Part shown: one piece after another, positions 4,657 through 7,586 of the stretch
Numbering within the stretch: position 1 is the first letter of the stretch
Layout of the letters: each line of letters opens with the position of its first letter
Assembly: GCA_902475475.1 (NCBI GenBank)
Contig: CABRZY010000080.1
Span: 1-7,586, forward strand
Direction of reading: 5' to 3'
Origin: an uncultured Collinsella sp.
GTDB lineage: Bacteria; Actinomycetota; Coriobacteriia; Coriobacteriales; Coriobacteriaceae
Length of the DNA stretch: 7,586 bases
The notes under the pieces: model-generated
Told to the model about the DNA's origin: nothing
Seen by the model: the letters and a program-made list of their open reading frames with translations, nothing else
The model's database searches: none
Made by a program: the position numbers and the translations under genes

Positions 4657-5178
4657 ATGGAAGACAAGCATCTATATCGAGAGACGCAATGGGATGTATC
4701 GGCCGAGGAAAGCCGTGCGCACCATGGCCTTGTCGCGATCGGTTTTGCGGTGCTTGCCGTGCTGGTGATTGCCTTTTGTATCTGGACGTTTGGTGGTCGC
4801 GGCGGCGCTGCATGGGAGTTCGAGGCTGATGATAGCCTACCGATTATGACGGTGAGGAGTACTGGCGGTAATGCCAATACGCTCGCCGTTCCGGGCGATT
4901 ATTGGTACCCGTGCGATGAGTTTGTGCAGTTGCAGCTGAGTGGTGGGTCTATTCCTGGTGAGGAAATCGAACGCGTGACGTATGATGCGACGTTCAAAAC
5001 GTTGACGGTGAAGCTCAAAGATCAAGGGGATGTGCCCACGACGATGGATATCGCGCTGACGGAATGGCGCCTGGAGCCCCCGTCGGGTGTTGCGGTGTCC
5101 GAGGTCGAGCACGTCAAGATTGTCTATCAGGACGGTTCGACAAACGGGATTGCAAAGGCCGACGGTCTAGCAGAATAG
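4657..5178 (+). CDS. Small single-pass membrane-anchored protein of unknown function
   Basis: The protein has 173 residues and begins at an ATG with an excellent GAGGAGG five bases upstream. Residues 1-23 are hydrophilic and cytoplasm-like (MEDKHLYRETQWDVSAEES). Residues 24-45 form one hydrophobic helix (GLVAIGFAVLAVLVIAFCIWTF), then GGRGG. About 125 residues follow that look beta-rich and are probably extracytoplasmic, with alternating strands such as ATFKTLTVKLK and VEHVKIVYQDG. It has no lipobox and no recognisable signal-peptidase site, so it is likely a signal-anchored protein. I do not recognise the family. It is transcribed divergently from thiC, but nothing in it points to thiamine. 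The reading frame stays open far upstream, antisense to thiC, to about 3100; that extension is a GC-bias artefact. Confidence 0.85.
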   Translation: MEDKHLYRETQWDVSAEESRAHHGLVAIGFAVLAVLVIAFCIWTFGGRGGAAWEFEADDSLPIMTVRSTGGNANTLAVPGDYWYPCDEFVQLQLSGGSIPGEEIERVTYDATFKTLTVKLKDQGDVPTTMDIALTEWRLEPPSGVAVSEVEHVKIVYQDGSTNGIAKADGLAE

Positions 5179-5205
5179 GTGTCGAGCCTAGCAGCCAATT
5201 CATAA

Positions 5206-5272
5206 AAGTTGCGGTGGAATAGTTCCTGATTGTGCGAAAAAGGCTCAAATAGGAATTATTCCACCGCAAGTT
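5206..5272. repeat. Long palindrome of the GTTGCGGTGGAAT family between convergent genes
   Basis: The arms at 5206-5227 and 5251-5272 pair over 22 positions with one G-U wobble and one G-G mismatch. The loop is 23 nt (5228-5250). It lies 27 nt after the membrane-protein stop and 40 nt beyond the yaaA stop, so it can serve as a terminator for both converging transcripts. The T tract is only four bases on the minus strand and absent on the plus strand. The outer arm AGTTGCGGTGGAATA recurs at 6143-6157. Confidence 0.8.
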
Positions 5273-5312
5273 ATATAGAGAAGGCTGAGCGGGTCAGTGT
5301 TGGGTGCCGGCT

Positions 5313-6122
5313 CTAGAGCATCTGTTCGTTGATGAAAATGAGGGTGCCTAGGTATGAGAGCTCGGGGACGTGGCGATAGCCGATGTTGAATGCGGTAAGT
5401 TCGCTTGCATCCTCGAGCTTGTTTTCTGCCATCCACCGCACCATGGAGCCGCGCGCCTTTTTGCTGGCGGTCGACCGTTGGATGGGCTTCCCGTTGCGGA
5501 TACCCTCGCCAAAGAGACACGTGACGGCTGTGGCGTCGCCCGCGAGGTGGGGCAGAACGGCTTTGGCATACTCTACGCTGGCGAGGTTGACGATCGTGGT
5601 GTTTGAGCCTGCCGGGGCGATAGCCCGCGCGAGCTTATCGCTCCAAAATGCGTAGAGGTCTCGGGCACCGTCGACGACAAGCTTCGCGCCCATCTCCAGC
5701 CGATACGGTTCGACGGCATGAAAGGGACGAACGCACCCGTAGAGGCCGGAGAGGATCCACAGATGGTCTTGCAGCCATGCGAGCTGTGCGGAATCCATCA
5801 CCTCGGGTGCCATGCTCTGGTATTGAATGCCGTGATAGGACATGACGGCAGGGGAGAGGTGACGGGCGAGTGCGGGATTGTCGAGATCGCCGCTTTTCAG
5901 GATGGGCCCGAACTCATGCAGTGTGTTGAGGCAAGGTCCCAGCAGTTTGTCACTCACGTTCCACAGCGCCTGCAGGCCGCCGCTGCCTTCATTCCGCTCG
6001 ATATCTAGCAGTGCGCGGTGGAGGCGAGCCGTCTCGCGCACAAAGGGTGGGATGCCCAGGACTTCAAAAGCATCTTGGGCCGCGCGCATCTGCTTGGCGG
6101 GCGAAATGATGACCTGCAGCAT
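5313..6122 (-). CDS. yaaA: Peroxide stress protein YaaA (DUF328 family)
   Basis: The 269 residues compare with about 258 in E. coli YaaA. The family signature is present along the whole length: MLQVIISPAKQM at the N-terminus, SYHGIQYQSM (95-104), ILSGLYGCVRPF (123-134), EPYRLEMGAKL (138-148), NLASVEYAK (179-187), KKARGSM (221-227) and a C-terminal FNIGYR...S.L.TLIF. In E. coli the protein limits intracellular free iron during peroxide stress and has a helix-hairpin-helix-like DNA-binding fold; the same role here is by homology. The start is the ATG at 6122, with GAGGAG at a good distance on the minus strand. The frame stays open a further 66 codons upstream, but that stretch crosses a palindrome and the end of the aminopeptidase gene and has no family similarity. 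It is separated from the aminopeptidase by a terminator and has no obvious promoter of its own. Confidence 0.95.
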   Translation of the reverse strand: MLQVIISPAKQMRAAQDAFEVLGIPPFVRETARLHRALLDIERNEGSGGLQALWNVSDKLLGPCLNTLHEFGPILKSGDLDNPALARHLSPAVMSYHGIQYQSMAPEVMDSAQLAWLQDHLWILSGLYGCVRPFHAVEPYRLEMGAKLVVDGARDLYAFWSDKLARAIAPAGSNTTIVNLASVEYAKAVLPHLAGDATAVTCLFGEGIRNGKPIQRSTASKKARGSMVRWMAENKLEDASELTAFNIGYRHVPELSYLGTLIFINEQML

Positions 6123-6137
6123 GGACTCTCCTCTGCC

Positions 6138-6209
6138 AAAAAAGTTGCGGTGGAATACGGTCTGTTTTGGCCGTTTATGGGCCAGTTTAGTCCGTATTTC
6201 ACCGCAACT
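6138..6209 (-). terminator. Palindrome of the GTTGCGGTGGAAT family acting as aminopeptidase terminator
   Basis: The arms at 6143-6163 and 6189-6209 pair over 21 positions with one T-T mismatch and one G-U wobble. The 25-nt loop holds a TGGCC/GGCCA stem (6168-6184). On the minus strand the stem is followed by six T residues (complement of 6138-6143), and it starts 13 nt after the aminopeptidase stop. This is a convincing rho-independent terminator for that gene. It also occupies most of the yaaA leader. Confidence 0.85.
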
Positions 6210-6222
6210 GATGAAGGGTTGG

Positions 6223-7586
6223 TTAGGCTCGCTCGATGAAGGCCTTGTAACCGCGATATGCCTCGTAGATGTCGGCCTTGTTGGCGACCTCCCACAGGGC
6301 GTGCATGGACAGGACGGCAACGCCGGAGTCGATGACGTTCATGCCGTACTTGGCCATGATGTAGGCGATGGTGCCGCCGCCACCAGCGTTGACGCGGCCG
6401 AGCTCGCAGGTCTGGAAGTCCACGCCGGCCTCGTCCATGATGTCGCGGACGAGGGCCACATACTCGGCGTCGGCGTCGTTAGAGCCGCCCTTGCCGCGGC
6501 TGCCCGTGTACTTGTTAAAGCACAGGCCGCGACCCATAAAGGCCGCGTTCTTGGTCTCGAACTTGCCGGCATAGCCCGGGTCGAAGCCGGCGGACACGTC
6601 GGAGGAGAGCATACGGCTGCGGGCGAGCGCGCGGCGCAGAGCCAGCGGGCTGTCCTCGCCGGCGAGCATCATGATCTCGGCGACGGTGTTCTCGAAGAAG
6701 CGACTCGTCATGCCGGTGGCACCCACGGAACCGATCTCCTCCTTGTCGACGATGAGCGTGATGCTCGTGCGCTCCACGTTGGTGACGTTGATCTGGGCGA
6801 GCATGGAGGGGTAGGCACAGACGCGGTCGTCATGGCCATAGCCCAGAATCATGGAGCGGTCGAGGCCCATGTCGCGGGCGGGGCCGGCGGGCACGACCTC
6901 GATCTCGGCGGAGAGGAAGTCCTCCTCCTCGACGTCGTACTGCTCCTTGAGGATATCCAGGAACATCTGCTTGACGGGCTCCTTGGGGGCGTCCTTGTCG
7001 TCCTCATCGAACTTGACGGGACGGCCGCCCACGATCACGTCGAGGATCTCGGCGTCGACGGCGTCTTTGGCAGGCTTAGACATCTGCTCGCTCGAGAGAT
7101 GGATCAGCAGGTCGGAGATGGTAAAGACCGGATCGTCCGCCTTGTCGCCGATATTGATGTCGACGGTGGTACCGTCCTTTTTGCAGATGACGCCCACGAG
7201 TGCGAGCGGGGAGGCTACCCAGTGGTAGCTCTTGACGCCGCCGTAGTAGTGCGTGTCGAGATAAGCCATGTCGCCGGCCTCGAAGGCGGGGTTCTGCTTA
7301 AGGTCCAGGCGCGGCGAGTCCACGTGCGCGCCCAGGATGTTAAAGCCCTGCTCGAGCGGGGCGGTGCCCAGATTGACGAGCATAAGGTCCTTGCCGTGGT
7401 TAGCGGCATACACCTTGTCGCCTGCCTTAAGCTCGCGGCCTGCGGCGATTACGGTCTCCAGGTCGACGTATCCCGCCTCCTCGGCCATCTTGATGCCGGC
7501 CTTGACGCACAGGCGCTCGGTCTTGTTCTCACTCAAAAACTGCTTATAGCCGCGGCAAAGCTCCTCGAGCTCCTCGATTTGCTGTG
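6223..7586 (-). CDS. M18-family aminopeptidase (5' partial)
   Basis: This zinc or cobalt-dependent aminopeptidase of peptidase family M18 (aspartyl aminopeptidase type, clan MH) is usually a cytoplasmic dodecamer trimming N-terminal residues from peptides. Metal and catalytic motifs are present: GAHVDSPRLD (His codon 7324-7326), YGHDDRVCAY (near 6820-6840), VDKEEIGS with the catalytic Glu pair at 6736-6741, DVSAGFDPGY, and SMHALWE with the last metal His at 6301-6303. It ends at TAA 6223-6225, followed by a strong terminator. A TTG at 7536 could be called as a start, but the frame continues to the window edge with family-like sequence (EELEELCRGYKQFLSENKTER) and no start codon. The true start therefore lies outside, and 453 residues are visible here. 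Substrate preference (Asp/Glu or broader) cannot be told. Confidence 0.95.
   Translation of the reverse strand, partial: QQIEELEELCRGYKQFLSENKTERLCVKAGIKMAEEAGYVDLETVIAAGRELKAGDKVYAANHGKDLMLVNLGTAPLEQGFNILGAHVDSPRLDLKQNPAFEAGDMAYLDTHYYGGVKSYHWVASPLALVGVICKKDGTTVDINIGDKADDPVFTISDLLIHLSSEQMSKPAKDAVDAEILDVIVGGRPVKFDEDDKDAPKEPVKQMFLDILKEQYDVEEEDFLSAEIEVVPAGPARDMGLDRSMILGYGHDDRVCAYPSMLAQINVTNVERTSITLIVDKEEIGSVGATGMTSRFFENTVAEIMMLAGEDSPLALRRALARSRMLSSDVSAGFDPGYAGKFETKNAAFMGRGLCFNKYTGSRGKGGSNDADAEYVALVRDIMDEAGVDFQTCELGRVNAGGGGTIAYIMAKYGMNVIDSGVAVLSMHALWEVANKADIYEAYRGYKAFIERA

Noticed and set aside
6123..6320. 66-codon N-terminal extension of yaaA
   Set aside because: It runs through the palindromic terminator and the end of the aminopeptidase gene. 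YaaA proteins begin at MLxxISPAK, which is the ATG at 6122 with a good ribosome binding site.
7534..7536. TTG as the aminopeptidase start
   Set aside because: Upstream codons to the window edge encode YKQFLSENKTER-type sequence expected near the N-terminus of M18 enzymes, so the gene is truncated by the window.

Overview
The window is GC-rich, densely coded bacterial chromosome. Protein style (a Clostridium-like M18 aminopeptidase and short-form ThiC beside strongly GC-biased codons) and the many intergenic palindromes suggest a gut Coriobacteriia member such as Collinsella. That assignment is an inference from memory of such genomes, not a search result. There are no rRNA, tRNA, phage or transposase genes.

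Layout. 1-252: 3' end of an unrecognised plus-strand gene with an acidic tail, followed by an intrinsic-terminator-like hairpin. 331-990: SGNH/GDSL hydrolase resembling the mycobacterial arylesterase/acyltransferase MsAcT. 1070-1681: Qnr-like pentapeptide-repeat protein. 1682-2142: a 461-nt convergent intergenic region filled with repeats: a 65-nt palindrome with a T tract, a six-copy array of a 16-mer in strictly alternating orientation with an exact 80-bp period, and two hairpins related to one at 1001-1037. 2143-4588 (minus): a thiamine HMP-branch unit of TPP riboswitch, thiC and thiD. 4657-5178: a small single-pass membrane-anchored protein of unknown function, divergent from thiC. 5313-6122 (minus): yaaA. 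6223-7586 (minus): an M18 aminopeptidase whose N-terminus lies beyond the window.

How the genes work together. ThiC makes HMP-phosphate from the purine intermediate AIR, and ThiD phosphorylates it to HMP-pyrophosphate. The TPP riboswitch upstream of thiC closes the feedback loop, and its 3' strand overlaps the thiC ribosome binding site. No thiazole or coupling genes (thiG, thiM, thiE) are present. The remaining genes look like independent housekeeping or accessory units separated by hairpins.

Most unusual content. The non-coding DNA stands out: the 80-bp-period alternating array (1822-2038), a hairpin family that keeps a GGGACAGG loop while both stem arms change together (1001-1037 and 2097-2133, with a loop-deleted relative at 2048-2077), and two long palindromes sharing the arm GTTGCGGTGGAAT (5206-5272 and 6143-6209). 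These look like dispersed repeat families, possibly mobile or structural. No enzyme that would move or recognise them is encoded here.
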